Assembly: GCA_963731625.1 (NCBI GenBank)
Contig: CAVSWH010000021.1
Coordinates: 124,001 to 188,000 of the forward strand
DNA from: PALSA-555 sp963731625
Lineage (GTDB): Bacteria > Actinomycetota > Acidimicrobiia > IMCC26256 > PALSA-555
Length of the DNA: 64,000 bases
Direction: 5' to 3'
The stretch's first letter is position 1. Each line of letters starts with the position of its first letter. Below the pieces are notes generated by a model that was given only the letters and a program-made list of their open reading frames with translations, had not been told where the DNA came from and did not search any database. A program made the translations under genes and the position numbers. Of this stretch, positions 51,233-59,645 are shown piece after piece.

Positions 51233-51934
51233 TCAGGCGCTGCGGACCTCGTCGTCGGGGAGCAGCACGGCCGTCACGGTGCGGGCCTCGTCCCGCGGGG
51301 TCCACGCCACGGCCTCGGTCGACGGCGCGGGCCTGAACTCGGGCTCGCGCACCTGGTCGAGCATCGGGTCGGTGAGGTCGATCTCGCGGAGCAGCGGCCG
51401 GTCGCGGGTGGCCTCGCTCAGGACGCGCTCGAGGGTGGCCGCCTCCTGGGTGAAAGTGTCACGGAGCCGGGCGCGGACCTCGGCGGTGAAGTGCTCCAGG
51501 GCGTCGACCTCGTGTGCGAGGAGCGCGCGGCGCTCCAGGAGCCCGGCGATCGCCGCCCGGGCCTGCGCGGCGCGCGCCTCGACGAGCTGCTCGGCCGCGT
51601 GCTCCGCCTCGGCGACGAGGCGGCTCGCGCGCGCCTGCGCGTCCGCGATGACCGACGCGGCCGAGGACTCCGCCTCGGCGAGATGATGGTCGGCACTGGC
51701 CTGTGCGAGCAGCAGGGTGCGGTGCAGGAGGTCGGCCTGGGTGCGCCGGCGCTGCTCCATCGCCGGCTCGTCGAGGGACTGCAGACGGTCGATGGTGGCG
51801 GCGGCGCGCTCGAGCAGCACGTCGACGGCGTCGGGGTCGTAGCCGCGCTTGGCGACGGGGATCTCGGCGTGCATCAAGCCGTCGGCGTCGATCTCCTCGA
51901 GGCGAGCCGCGCCTCCGGGTGTGGGGCCTGACAT
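51233..51934 (-). CDS. DivIVA-like coiled-coil protein
   Basis: 233 aa from an ATG at 51934 preceded by GAGGAGG (spacing 6). The N-terminal IPVAKRGYDPDAVDVLLERA is the DivIVA membrane-curvature motif. A long Ala/Glu-rich coiled coil (about 65-190) and a disordered tail follow. DivIVA-domain proteins recruit wall-synthesis or chromosome-segregation factors to curved membrane. This one is too short for the polar-growth DivIVA/Wag31 and may be a SepIVA-like or ancillary member. The frame is open upstream to 52006, but the Shine-Dalgarno favours the ATG. Confidence 0.8.
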   Translation of the reverse strand: MSGPTPGGAARLEEIDADGLMHAEIPVAKRGYDPDAVDVLLERAAATIDRLQSLDEPAMEQRRRTQADLLHRTLLLAQASADHHLAEAESSAASVIADAQARASRLVAEAEHAAEQLVEARAAQARAAIAGLLERRALLAHEVDALEHFTAEVRARLRDTFTQEAATLERVLSEATRDRPLLREIDLTDPMLDQVREPEFRPAPSTEAVAWTPRDEARTVTAVLLPDDEVRSA

Positions 51935-52090
51935 GGACGCCTCCTCGATCTTGGTCGCCTGCCCGCCACGGCTGATGCCAGTGTGGCCAATGTGGACGAT
52001 GATCATGACGAGGGGTTCTGGGGGATGTCAAGGGCGCGGCGCTCGCGACCGCCCAGGGTGGCCGAATCCGGCCCGGACGCCTGATGGGGA

Positions 52091-52126
52091 GGCCCGGCCC
52101 GCCCACGGTGCGTGGGCGACCGGGCC
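52091..52126 (-). terminator. Two-part hairpin after the cytidylate-kinase-like gene
   Basis: GGCCCGG (52091-52097) pairs with CCGGGCC (52120-52126), and inside it GCCCACG-GTG-CGTGGGC (52101-52117) forms a second perfect stem. It lies 9 bp after the minus-strand stop. No T-run; an I-shaped actinobacterial terminator is likely. Confidence 0.7.
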
Positions 52127-52134
52127 GGTCGGGA

Positions 52135-52776
52135 CTAGGCGGGGGGGACGTCCCAGGAGGCGGTCGCGCCCCGCACGATGAGGTCGGCGCACACGTCGAG
52201 CGGCAGCGCGGTGCTGTCGAGGACGAGGTGGTAGAGCGTGCAGTCGCGGGGGTCGCGGTCGTAGAAGCGCCGGACGTAGAGGGCGCGGGCCTTGTCGGTC
52301 TCCCGCAGCCGGCGCGTCGCTTCGGCCTCGTCGATCTGCTCGTGGGCCATCGCCTGGCGGATCCGGCGTGCTTTCGGCCCGTCGAGGCGGACGTGGAAGA
52401 CGCCCTCGCGATCGGCCAGCACCGCCATGCCGCCCCGTCCGAGGACGACGCCGCCGGTCGTCTCGGCGACGTGTCGGATGCTCGCCTCGACGTCGGTGCG
52501 GACGCGTTCCTCGCTGCTCACGTCCTCGACGGGGCTCGGCGTGGCTCCGCCGAGCGCGAGCGGCAGCCCGGCGAGCGCCTCGACGATCCGCTGGAAGAGC
52601 CGCTCGTGGCGCTCGTCGTCGGCGAGGGCCTCGGTGCCGGGGCGCGCCGTCTGGTGTGCGAGGTGCGGCGTGACGACCCGCTCGAGGTAGGGGAGGTGCA
52701 GGCGGTCGGCGACGGCGCGGCCGATCGTGGTGCCCCCGGCGCCGTAGGTCGCCGAGATCGTCACGACGTGGGGCAC
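52135..52776 (-). CDS. Cytidylate-kinase-like protein
   Basis: 213 aa from a GTG at 52776. The P-loop is VTISATYGAGGTTIGRAVAD, with GxGG where GKS/T is common in kinases (GAGGTT). Later motifs are VVLGRGGMAVLADREGVFHV, VRLDGPKARRIRQAM and a LID-like DKARALYVRRFYDRDPRDCT. It matches the cytidylate-kinase-like family (PF13189), whose substrate is unknown. The strong hairpin after its end makes it monocistronic. Confidence 0.85.
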   Translation of the reverse strand: MPHVVTISATYGAGGTTIGRAVADRLHLPYLERVVTPHLAHQTARPGTEALADDERHERLFQRIVEALAGLPLALGGATPSPVEDVSSEERVRTDVEASIRHVAETTGGVVLGRGGMAVLADREGVFHVRLDGPKARRIRQAMAHEQIDEAEATRRLRETDKARALYVRRFYDRDPRDCTLYHLVLDSTALPLDVCADLIVRGATASWDVPPA

Positions 52777-52953
52777 GGGCGCGTGAGCGTAGCGGGAGGC
52801 GCGTGGTGATCCGTCCAGGCGCCAGACGATCGGTGAAGATGGCGTGGTCCGCCGCGCCGCCGCGCCCGGACGACACGACGGGAGCGGACGACGGATCCTG
52901 ACCCGCGAGGCGCCCAGCCGGACCCGCGCCGCTGGATCACGCTCGGCATCGTC

Positions 52954-54546
52954 TTGAGCTCGGCGTTCATCGTCGTGCTCGACAACTCGGTGCTGAACGT
53001 CGCCATCCCGACGATCCTGCGGGACTTCCACACGACCCTGCCGAGCGTCCAGTGGGTCGTGACCGGGTACGCGCTCACGTTCGCCAGCCTGCTGATCATC
53101 GGCGGGCGCCTCGGCGACCTCTACGGGCACCGCCGCATCTTCATCATCGGCGCCGCGCTGTTCGGGGCCGGCTCCCTGCTGGCCTCGGTGTCGTGGTCCG
53201 TCGGGTCGCTCATCGTCGGCGAGGCGATCATCGAGGGGATCGGTGCCTCGCTGATGCTCCCGGCGACGCTGGCGATCATCTCGAACACGTTCCAGGGCGC
53301 CGAGCGCGGCCTGGCGTTCGCCGGCTGGGGCACGACCGCCGGCGCCGCCGCCGCGTTCGGCCCGCTCGTCGGCGGGTTCCTGACGACGGAGTACTCGTGG
53401 CGCTGGGCGTTCCGGATCAACGTGATCATCGCCCCGCTCGCCATCCTGGGCGCGCTGCTCTTCATGCGCCGCACCGAGCCCGCGACAGACCGGCGCCCGC
53501 GCCTCGACATGGCCGGCGCCTCCCTCGTCGCCTCCGGCATGTTCCTGCTGGTGTTCGCGCTCAGCGAGGGCGCGACCTACGGCTGGTTGCAGCCGGTGAA
53601 GGAGTTCACCGTCTTCGGCCAGCGCTTCTGGCCGACCTCGCTGCCGCTGTCGATCATCCCGCTGATCCTCGCGGTCGCCGCGGTGATCCTGACCGGCTTC
53701 TACCGGCTCGAGCGGCGCAAGGAGCGCGAGGACCGCGGGCCGCTCTTCGCCTTCGGGCAGCTGCGCATCCTCACGTTCCGATACGGGCTGCTCACCACGA
53801 CGCTCCTGGCGATGGGCCAGCTCGGCCTGCTCTTCGTGCTGCCCATCTTCCTGCAGGACGGCCGGCACCTCTCCGCCGAGACGAACGGCCTGTGGGTGCT
53901 CCCCACCGGCCTCTTCATCGTCGTCGGCGCGCAGCTCGGCGGGCGCCTCACCCGCCGTGTCGGGACGACCGCCGTGGCGCGCACCGGGCTCGTCCTCGAG
54001 ACGATCGGGCTGGTCGCCGTCGCCTTCGTCGTCTCGCCCCACCTGAGCTTCCTCGAGCTGCTGCCCGGGTTCGCGTGCTACGGGTTCGGGATCGGGTTCG
54101 CGAGCTCCCAGCTCACCAACATCGTGCTCTCGGCCATCGAGCCCGCGGAGGCCGGCGCGGCCAGCGGCGCGAACACCACGGTCCGCCAGATCGGTGCCGC
54201 GCTCGGGGTCGCCGTCATCGGCTCGATCGTCACGACAGAGACGATCCGACGCGCCGTGCCCGCGGTCCACGCGGCCGCGGAGCTGTCCCGTACCGTGAAG
54301 GCGCACGCCGTCGCGGGATTGCACGCCCTCGGTCCGAACTTCGCCCCGCCGCACCTGGCGACGCCCCACGAGGCCGCGACGCTCGAGCGCATCCTGGCCA
54401 GCGCCGTCGCGGGCGCGACACGACCGTCGCTGCTCTTCGCGGCGGCCGTCGTCGGCGCCGGCGCGGTGATCTCGCTGCGCATCCCGCGCATCGGGCCGCC
54501 CGTCGACCTCGACGAGCTCGAGGCGCTCGAGCTGGTCGACGCCTGA
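52954..54546 (+). CDS. MFS drug transporter (DHA2-type), N-terminus probably frameshifted
   Basis: 530 aa from TTG 52954. This start falls inside the first helix (in-frame residues RRWITLGIVLSS precede it), so the annotated start is unlikely to be the original. Upstream the other frame opens with GTG 52833/ATG 52839 (MAWSAAPPRPDDTTGADDGS), ending at a TGA at 52898-52900. Joining the two by one base gives a natural N-terminus. Conserved features: VVLDNSVLNVAIPTILRDFH (motif D1), IGGRLGDLYGHRRIFIIGAA (motif A) and GTTAGAAAAFGPLVGGFLTT (motif C). 14 helices. Multidrug exporter by family; the substrate is unknown. It could be a pseudogene or an assembly indel. Confidence 0.8.
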   Translation: MSSAFIVVLDNSVLNVAIPTILRDFHTTLPSVQWVVTGYALTFASLLIIGGRLGDLYGHRRIFIIGAALFGAGSLLASVSWSVGSLIVGEAIIEGIGASLMLPATLAIISNTFQGAERGLAFAGWGTTAGAAAAFGPLVGGFLTTEYSWRWAFRINVIIAPLAILGALLFMRRTEPATDRRPRLDMAGASLVASGMFLLVFALSEGATYGWLQPVKEFTVFGQRFWPTSLPLSIIPLILAVAAVILTGFYRLERRKEREDRGPLFAFGQLRILTFRYGLLTTTLLAMGQLGLLFVLPIFLQDGRHLSAETNGLWVLPTGLFIVVGAQLGGRLTRRVGTTAVARTGLVLETIGLVAVAFVVSPHLSFLELLPGFACYGFGIGFASSQLTNIVLSAIEPAEAGAASGANTTVRQIGAALGVAVIGSIVTTETIRRAVPAVHAAAELSRTVKAHAVAGLHALGPNFAPPHLATPHEAATLERILASAVAGATRPSLLFAAAVVGAGAVISLRIPRIGPPVDLDELEALELVDA

Positions 54547-54555
54547 CCCGTCCCG

Positions 54556-55010
54556 TCAGCCGCCGCCCGACGCCTCGGCGCGTGCCGCCGCCCACGACCC
54601 GGGCGCGTGACCCTCGACGATCGCGTCCCGCGCGGTGAAGCGCCAGTCGTCGCCGACCCCGCGAGGCGGTCGCGGTAGCGGCCCCAGTGGTCCGGGCCGG
54701 CCGCCGTGACGGCGAGGAAGTACGAGCTGGCCCGCGCCTTCCCGCGCGTCGCGAACGTCACGTACACCGACGACACGTGATGTCGGATCCGCCCGGCGCC
54801 GCGCGCGTCGGCGGCGAGCGAGCGCTTCGCCTCCTCGAGGAAGGCGGCGATCGCCGCAGGGCCCCGCGCCTCGCCGGCGTCGGTGCGCAGGACGCCGTCG
54901 TCGGTGAACAGCGACGCCAGCTCCTCGGCCCGGCCCGAGTCGGCGAACCGCACGTACGACGCGAACGTGTGCTGCACCGCCACGCGGGCCTCGACCTCCC
55001 AGGGTTCCAC
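54556..55010 (-). CDS. SnoaL/NTF2-like protein, apparent one-base frameshift near 54660
   Basis: GTG at 55010 with AGGAGG 4 bp upstream. The NTF2-like core reads VRFADSGRAEELASLFTDDG, RGPAAIAAFLEEAKRSLAAD, RIRHHVSSVYVTFATRGKAR, then SYFLAVTAAGPDHWGRYRDR. The conserved ending GVGDDWRFTARDAIVEGHAP and a stop at 54556 is one frame away. Adding one G in a GCGGGG run near 54660 restores the frame. As written, the protein would end differently and lose its last strand. The family includes small isomerases and dehydratases; the role here is unknown. Confidence 0.75.
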
Positions 55011-55163
55011 GCGGCCTCCTCCTCGACGCCGCCCGACCCCGAATGGGCCCGAGCGGGCACCGCCCGCCACGCGCGCGCCGACGCGCAGGCGGTCGGCGGT
55101 CGGCGCCGACAGTCCAGCACACCATGCTGCGGGCGCCGGCCCGCTCGGTGTAGAAGTCCGCGG

Positions 55164-56990
55164 GTGAGCGACCTTGAGACCGTGCTGCTCGACGACGTCC
55201 GCGAGCTCCTCGCGCGCTGGCAGGTCGAGTACGCCGACGAGCCCGACGTCGAGCGCGAGCACCTCTGGCTGCTCGCACTCGAGCGAGAGCAGGTGGTCGC
55301 CGTCGCCTACCGCGAGGACTTCGTGGCGCAGCGCCTCGCCGACCTGCCCGTTGACGACGCCTGGCGGGCGCTCCTGCGCCAGACGCTCGTGTGGATCTGG
55401 AAGGACGAGGAGCTCCACGCCGAGTACCTCCGCGGGCTGCTGCTGCACCGCGGCGGGTGGCTCGCCTCGGTCGCGGTCTACGGCCGCCAGGCGCAGGGTG
55501 CGGTGTCGGGCTGGGCGACCGCGACCGAGCACCACCGGCGGGCGAGGTCGGCGCCGCTGCGGACGGGCGCCGCCCGGGTCCTCGTCACGGCCGGCAGCCT
55601 CTCGGGTCAAGTGCCGGCGATCCTGCGCCGCGAGCTGCGCTACCAGACCTTCCGCCGCTACTGCGAGCTCAACGTGGCGCTGGAGGCCACCGCCGAGCTC
55701 GCGTACCGGCGGCTGCTCGAGCTGTCGCCGGACCCCGACGAGCACGCCGCGTTCGAGCGCATCCACACCGACGAGGCCCGCCACGCCGCGGCGTTCCGCG
55801 TCCTCGCGGGCTCCCTCACCGACGACGACCACCCCGCCCCCGGCACCGCGACGGCGACTCTGCAGGACTCGCTGGCCGCGATCAGCCCCTGGTTCGTCCC
55901 CGCGACCGCGCGCCGGGACGGCGCCGACCAGCGCCGGCGCTTCGGCTCGGGCGCAGCGGTCGCGGTGCGCAGCGGCGCCAACGACGACGACCGCCTCCCG
56001 GTCCTCGACGCCTGTCTCGACGCCGCCGGGCTCGCCTCCCTCGCCGCGGGTGCACGGCGCGCCGCGGTCCGGGTGTCGTTCATGCTCGGCTACGACCGCC
56101 GCGACCGCTCCAACATCAACGACCCGGTCCTCGTCGAGGGCCTCGCCCGGTACCTGCGGCGCCACGGCGTCGAGGACGTCGCCGTGCTCGAGGCGCCCAC
56201 GGTGTACGGCAACCTCTTCGCGCAGCGGTCCGTGGCCGAGGTCGCCGCGTACTTCGGCTTCACCTCCGACGCCTACCGGATCGTCGACATCAGCCAGGAC
56301 CTGCGCCCGTTCGCGTTCGAGCGCGGCTTCGTGCAGCGCACCATCACCGGGACGTGGCTCGACGCCGACCTGCGCATCGTGATGCCGAAGATGCGCACGG
56401 ACCCGACCGAGTTCGGGCATCTGGGCCTCTCGACGCTCGAGGGCAGCACCGGCGCGATCGACGCGACCTTCTACGCCAAGCGCCAGGTCGACTTCCGGTC
56501 GGCGACGATGATGCTCCTTGACGTGGCGCCGCCCGACTTCGCGGTCGTCGACGTCTGGGCGCCCGTCGCCGACGGCCCCTTCGGGGTCATGGGCTGTCAC
56601 CGCCCGGCGACGGTGCGGCACCTCTACGCCGGCGCCGACGCGCTGGCGGTCGACGAGGTGGTGCTCGAAGATCTCGGGATCGACGACCCGCGCCGTGCCC
56701 CGATCGTCCGGCGAGCCCACCACTGGTTCGGGCTCGACCGGTATCACGTCGCGGTCGACGGGGTGCGCCCGCCGCTCGGCGCGGAGCTGCGCGGCGCGCA
56801 CGCGTCGCGGGTGCTGCGGGCCCTCGGCACCCTGTCGTACCCGATCTACGTGTACCTGAGCCGGGACGGGGACCTCTTCGTCCCGGAGATGGACACGACC
56901 GCCTTCCCGCCCGCGCCGCTGGCCGGCCGACCCACGCGACTCGTGCGGTGGGCGGCGCAGCGGGCGTTCGGGCTGCGGCCGCCGTCATGA
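55164..56990 (+). CDS. Ferritin-like di-iron domain fused to DUF362 iron-sulfur-type domain
   Basis: 608 aa, GTG start. Residues about 10-225 are a ferritin-like helical domain with LERE, WKDEELHAEYLRGLLLHRG, ELNVALEATAELAYRRLLEL and HTDEARHAAAFRVLAG, two E-x-x-H metal motifs. The C-terminal half resembles DUF362: AAVAVRSGANDDDRLPVLDA, RVSFMLGYDRRDRSNINDPV, VLEAPTVYGNLFAQRSVAEV, RIVMPKMRTDPTEFGH, FGVMGCHRPATVRHLYAGAD. DUF362 proteins act in iron-sulfur or quinone-like metabolism; the fusion is uncommon. The methyltransferase that follows overlaps the stop by ATGA, so both form one unit. Confidence 0.82.
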   Translation: MSDLETVLLDDVRELLARWQVEYADEPDVEREHLWLLALEREQVVAVAYREDFVAQRLADLPVDDAWRALLRQTLVWIWKDEELHAEYLRGLLLHRGGWLASVAVYGRQAQGAVSGWATATEHHRRARSAPLRTGAARVLVTAGSLSGQVPAILRRELRYQTFRRYCELNVALEATAELAYRRLLELSPDPDEHAAFERIHTDEARHAAAFRVLAGSLTDDDHPAPGTATATLQDSLAAISPWFVPATARRDGADQRRRFGSGAAVAVRSGANDDDRLPVLDACLDAAGLASLAAGARRAAVRVSFMLGYDRRDRSNINDPVLVEGLARYLRRHGVEDVAVLEAPTVYGNLFAQRSVAEVAAYFGFTSDAYRIVDISQDLRPFAFERGFVQRTITGTWLDADLRIVMPKMRTDPTEFGHLGLSTLEGSTGAIDATFYAKRQVDFRSATMMLLDVAPPDFAVVDVWAPVADGPFGVMGCHRPATVRHLYAGADALAVDEVVLEDLGIDDPRRAPIVRRAHHWFGLDRYHVAVDGVRPPLGAELRGAHASRVLRALGTLSYPIYVYLSRDGDLFVPEMDTTAFPPAPLAGRPTRLVRWAAQRAFGLRPPS

Positions 56991-58024
56991 GACGCGAGGT
57001 CGCCGGCCAGGCCCGCGGGGTCTGGGACAGCTTCCGGGGCGGCCACGCCGCGGCGCGGGCCCTCGCCGTCGCCGACAGCCGCAGCCTCGTGCGGTCGCTC
57101 TTCCTCGCGTCGGCGGTCCGCCTCGAGGTGCTGCCCGCGATGCGCACGCCCCGGCCGGTCGCCGCGCTCGTGGACCAGCTCCGCTGCACGCGGCCCGACC
57201 GGCTCGTCGCTTGGCTCACGGTCGGCGTCGAGCTCGGCGAGCTCACCTGCCGCGACGACCGGTACGGGGTGAAGGGCCGGCGCGCCCGAGCGCTCGCGGA
57301 CGGTGATCCGATGCTGCACGCGCACTACCGCTCGATGCTCGACTACCAGGCCGGCGTCTACGCGGACCTCGCCACGCTGCTGCGGGACGGGCCCGACGAG
57401 GGCCGGCCCGACCTGCGCGAGCACGCGACGGTGATCGCCCAGGTCTCGCTCGCCGCCGCGCCGTTCGTCGTGCCGTTCCTCGCGCGCATCGTCGGCGAGG
57501 TCGCCCCGACCGCCGCGCTCGATGCCGGGTGCGGCACCGGCGTCTACGTGCGCGCGCTCCTCGACGCCGACCCGTCCCTCGAGGTCGACGGCGTCGACCT
57601 CGCGCCCGACGTCGTCGCCGACGCGCGCGCCGCGCTGGCGCGGGACGGGCTGAGCGGTCGGGCCCACCTCTTCGTGGGTGACCTGCGGGACTGGTCGGCG
57701 CCAGCGGGGCGCCGCTACGGGCTCGTGACGCTGCTGAACGACATCTACTACTTCCGTGAATCCGAGCGCGCCGCGCTGTACGAGCGCCTCGCGACCATGC
57801 TCGACGCGGGCGGCGAGCTGGTCCTCGTCACGATGGCGCGGACCGGGTCGATCGCCGCCGCGCACCTCCACCTCATGCTGCGCTGCCAGGCCGGGGCAGC
57901 CTCCTTGCCCGACGCCGCCGACGTGGTCGCCGACCTGGTGCACGCCGGCTACGCCGTCGTCGAGCAGCAGGCGCTGGTGCCGACGGAGCCCTTCGTCGGC
58001 GTCCGGGCGCGGCCGGCGCGCTGA
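56987..58024 (+). CDS. SAM-dependent methyltransferase, coupled to DUF362 fusion
   Basis: 345 aa. The N-terminal 150 residues are helical (dimerisation/winged-helix-like: SLVRSLFLASAVRLEVLPAM). The C-terminal class I methyltransferase shows APTAALDAGCGTGVYVRALL (motif I), EVDGVDLAPDVVADARAALA (motif II), LVTLLNDIYYFRESERAALY (motif post II) and VAHLHL-like end segments. The layout is that of O-methyltransferases with an N-terminal helical domain. Its ATG overlaps the upstream stop, so translation is coupled. The substrate is unknown. Confidence 0.9.
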   Translation: MRREVAGQARGVWDSFRGGHAAARALAVADSRSLVRSLFLASAVRLEVLPAMRTPRPVAALVDQLRCTRPDRLVAWLTVGVELGELTCRDDRYGVKGRRARALADGDPMLHAHYRSMLDYQAGVYADLATLLRDGPDEGRPDLREHATVIAQVSLAAAPFVVPFLARIVGEVAPTAALDAGCGTGVYVRALLDADPSLEVDGVDLAPDVVADARAALARDGLSGRAHLFVGDLRDWSAPAGRRYGLVTLLNDIYYFRESERAALYERLATMLDAGGELVLVTMARTGSIAAAHLHLMLRCQAGAASLPDAADVVADLVHAGYAVVEQQALVPTEPFVGVRARPAR

Positions 58025-58025
58025 G

Positions 58026-58442
58026 CTACGAGGCCCGGCGCAGCGCGAGCGGGTGACGGGCCGGCGCCTGGGCCAGGAGCTCGGCGCGCAGCGTCTCGAG
58101 TGCCGTCGTGCTCGCGTGCCAGTAGGCGTCGGTGAGCCCGAACGTCGGCGGCCGGCGCGGCCGGAGCCGCAGTTCCGCGGCGGTCCGTGACCACGGCCCG
58201 AGCTCCAGCTCGACACGCAGCGGTCGCCGCCACCGCGAGACGGCGAGGCGGCCCAGGAAGGTCCGCAGCGTGCCCGTCGCCGGCGATGGCGCGACCACGA
58301 GGCCGCCGTCCAGGCGCGCCGACGCGGCGGGATCGGGCCCCCGCCGCGCGTCGACGAGCCGCGTCAACGTCCCCGCGGCGACCGGCGGCGCGAGCGCCAC
58401 GTGACGGCTGACGCACCAGCTGCGCGGTGTCTCGTCGTCCAT
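58026..58442 (-). CDS. Hypothetical protein
   Basis: 138 aa, ATG start at 58442 with AGGAGGTGGAGC before it on the minus strand. Beta-rich soluble sequence without signal peptide: SRHVALAPPVAAGTLTRLVD, RWRRPLRVELELGPWSRTAA, ELRLRPRRPPTFGLTDAYWH. No family recognised. It converges on the methyltransferase with one base between stops. A CRP-like palindrome lies about 100 bp upstream of its start. Confidence 0.62.
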   Translation of the reverse strand: MDDETPRSWCVSRHVALAPPVAAGTLTRLVDARRGPDPAASARLDGGLVVAPSPATGTLRTFLGRLAVSRWRRPLRVELELGPWSRTAAELRLRPRRPPTFGLTDAYWHASTTALETLRAELLAQAPARHPLALRRAS

Positions 58443-58841
58443 GCTCCACCTCCTGCGTGTCGGTCGAGTCTCGGTACGGCGTGTGTCCAGCGCGCCACCA
58501 CCACGTCACGGGCACACGACGAGTGTGTGAACGAACGTCGCGTGACGGCCGTCACGTCGGCCCTGAACGACGGCCTACACCAGCGGCCCGGAGGCTCGGC
58601 GCTGCAAACCGCAGCTGCTGCGGGTCACTCGGCCAGCAGCCGCCCCCCGATGCCCACCGATGCCGGTTGGCTCGGAGCGGCGGGCTTTCGGTGCCGCGTT
58701 CGTCGACGAGTGGACCGCCACGCGTGCGCGGGTGCCGCGTCGCGCTCGCACGTCAAACGCCGACGAGCGCGCGCCATCCGACCAGTCGCGGGCGGTCGAC
58801 GAGCTGGCCGGCTGGCGCCCCTGTGGGGCCTCGCCGGCCCC
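58443..58841. other. Intergenic region with palindromes
   Basis: 399 bp without a supported gene. It contains the 16-bp palindrome at 58541-58556 and a small hairpin CACAC-GACGA-GTGTG (58514-58528). The rest shows no feature I can support. Confidence 0.45.
58541..58556. promoter_or_regulatory. 16-bp palindrome, CRP/GlxR-like GTGA-N6-TCAC
   Basis: CGTGACGG-CCGTCACG is perfectly self-complementary and contains GTGA-N6-TCAC, the core of CRP/GlxR-type sites. It sits 99 bp upstream of the minus-strand gene starting at 58442. Binding by a cAMP receptor protein is inferred only. Confidence 0.4.
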
Positions 58842-59222
58842 CTACGTTGTCGCGCCGGCTGCTTCCCAGACCTCGTTCACGCGGTTCTGAATCTTGTAGA
58901 TCCAGATGATCCCCCCGACGATCGGGATGAAGACCCAGAACCCGGCGAGGGCAGAGATCGTCGGCTCCCGACCGCTGTCGCGCATGAGGCCCTCGACCTC
59001 CGACGGGAGCAAGAAGATGTTGATGATCGAGCAGAAGATCCCGAGGACCAAACCGAGGACGCCGCCGACGCCCTTGCCCCGGTAGTCCTTCATGTCCTGG
59101 TACATCCGGTAGTACCAGAAGAGGCCGTAGATCCCGAGCGTCACGATGGTGAGCAGCACCACCGTGAGCGGCGCACGGAGCTTCCCCGGCTGCTTCGTGC
59201 CCGCTGGCTCAGCCTGTGTCAT
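58842..59222 (-). CDS. DUF4234-domain membrane protein
   Basis: 126 aa from an ATG at 59222. Two to four hydrophobic segments: APLTVVLLTIVTLGIYGLFW (residues about 17-40), then GVGGVLGLVLGIFCSIINIF and LAGFWVFIPIVGGIIWIYKI. The LGIYGLFWYYRMYQDM motif is characteristic of DUF4234. The family is small, widespread in actinobacteria and of unknown role. The Lys-rich loop (YQDMKDYRGKG) faces the cytosol. Confidence 0.85.
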   Translation of the reverse strand: MTQAEPAGTKQPGKLRAPLTVVLLTIVTLGIYGLFWYYRMYQDMKDYRGKGVGGVLGLVLGIFCSIINIFLLPSEVEGLMRDSGREPTISALAGFWVFIPIVGGIIWIYKIQNRVNEVWEAAGATT

Positions 59223-59363
59223 GTTCGGCGTCCTTTCCCCGACGCAGCGAATGCAGGGCCGTTTCCTACCATCCTTCGGACGGCCCCGCTGGGAACCCGC
59301 CGGCGTTCTGGCGGACCACCCGCCGAGGTCGCATAATCGGCGCCGGTGCCACGGGCAGGGGTC

Positions 59364-59600
59364 ATGGAGTGGGTGTCGATCGGGCTCTCGCTGAGCGCCG
59401 TCGCCATCCTGCTGCGGTACGCCACCCGGCCGCGCTGTCCGCTGTGTGCCCGCCGCCACGACCGCCGGGTCGTGGTGGTCGCGCACGAGCCGCGCCCCGA
59501 CGCGTCGTCCTCGACGCCCGACCGGCGGCCCATCCGCTGGCGGGCCGATCCTCTTGTCTCGCTGCCGGCGTCCGACACGGACGTCGCGTCGCTCAACTGA
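59364..59600 (+). CDS. Small membrane-anchored protein with CPLC motif
   Basis: 78 aa from ATG 59364 (GTG 59346 in frame), with GGCAGGGG before it. One N-terminal helix (EWVSIGLSLSAVAILLRYA), then RPRCPLCARRHDRRVVVV, where the CxxC could be a zinc or redox site, and a disordered Pro/Arg/Ser tail. No family recognised. The short length makes it less certain than its neighbours. Confidence 0.5.
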   Translation: MEWVSIGLSLSAVAILLRYATRPRCPLCARRHDRRVVVVAHEPRPDASSSTPDRRPIRWRADPLVSLPASDTDVASLN

Positions 59601-59645
59601 GCCGTCGGGTCGGACCCCGAGCGACGCGTCGCGGAAGGAGTCGCC

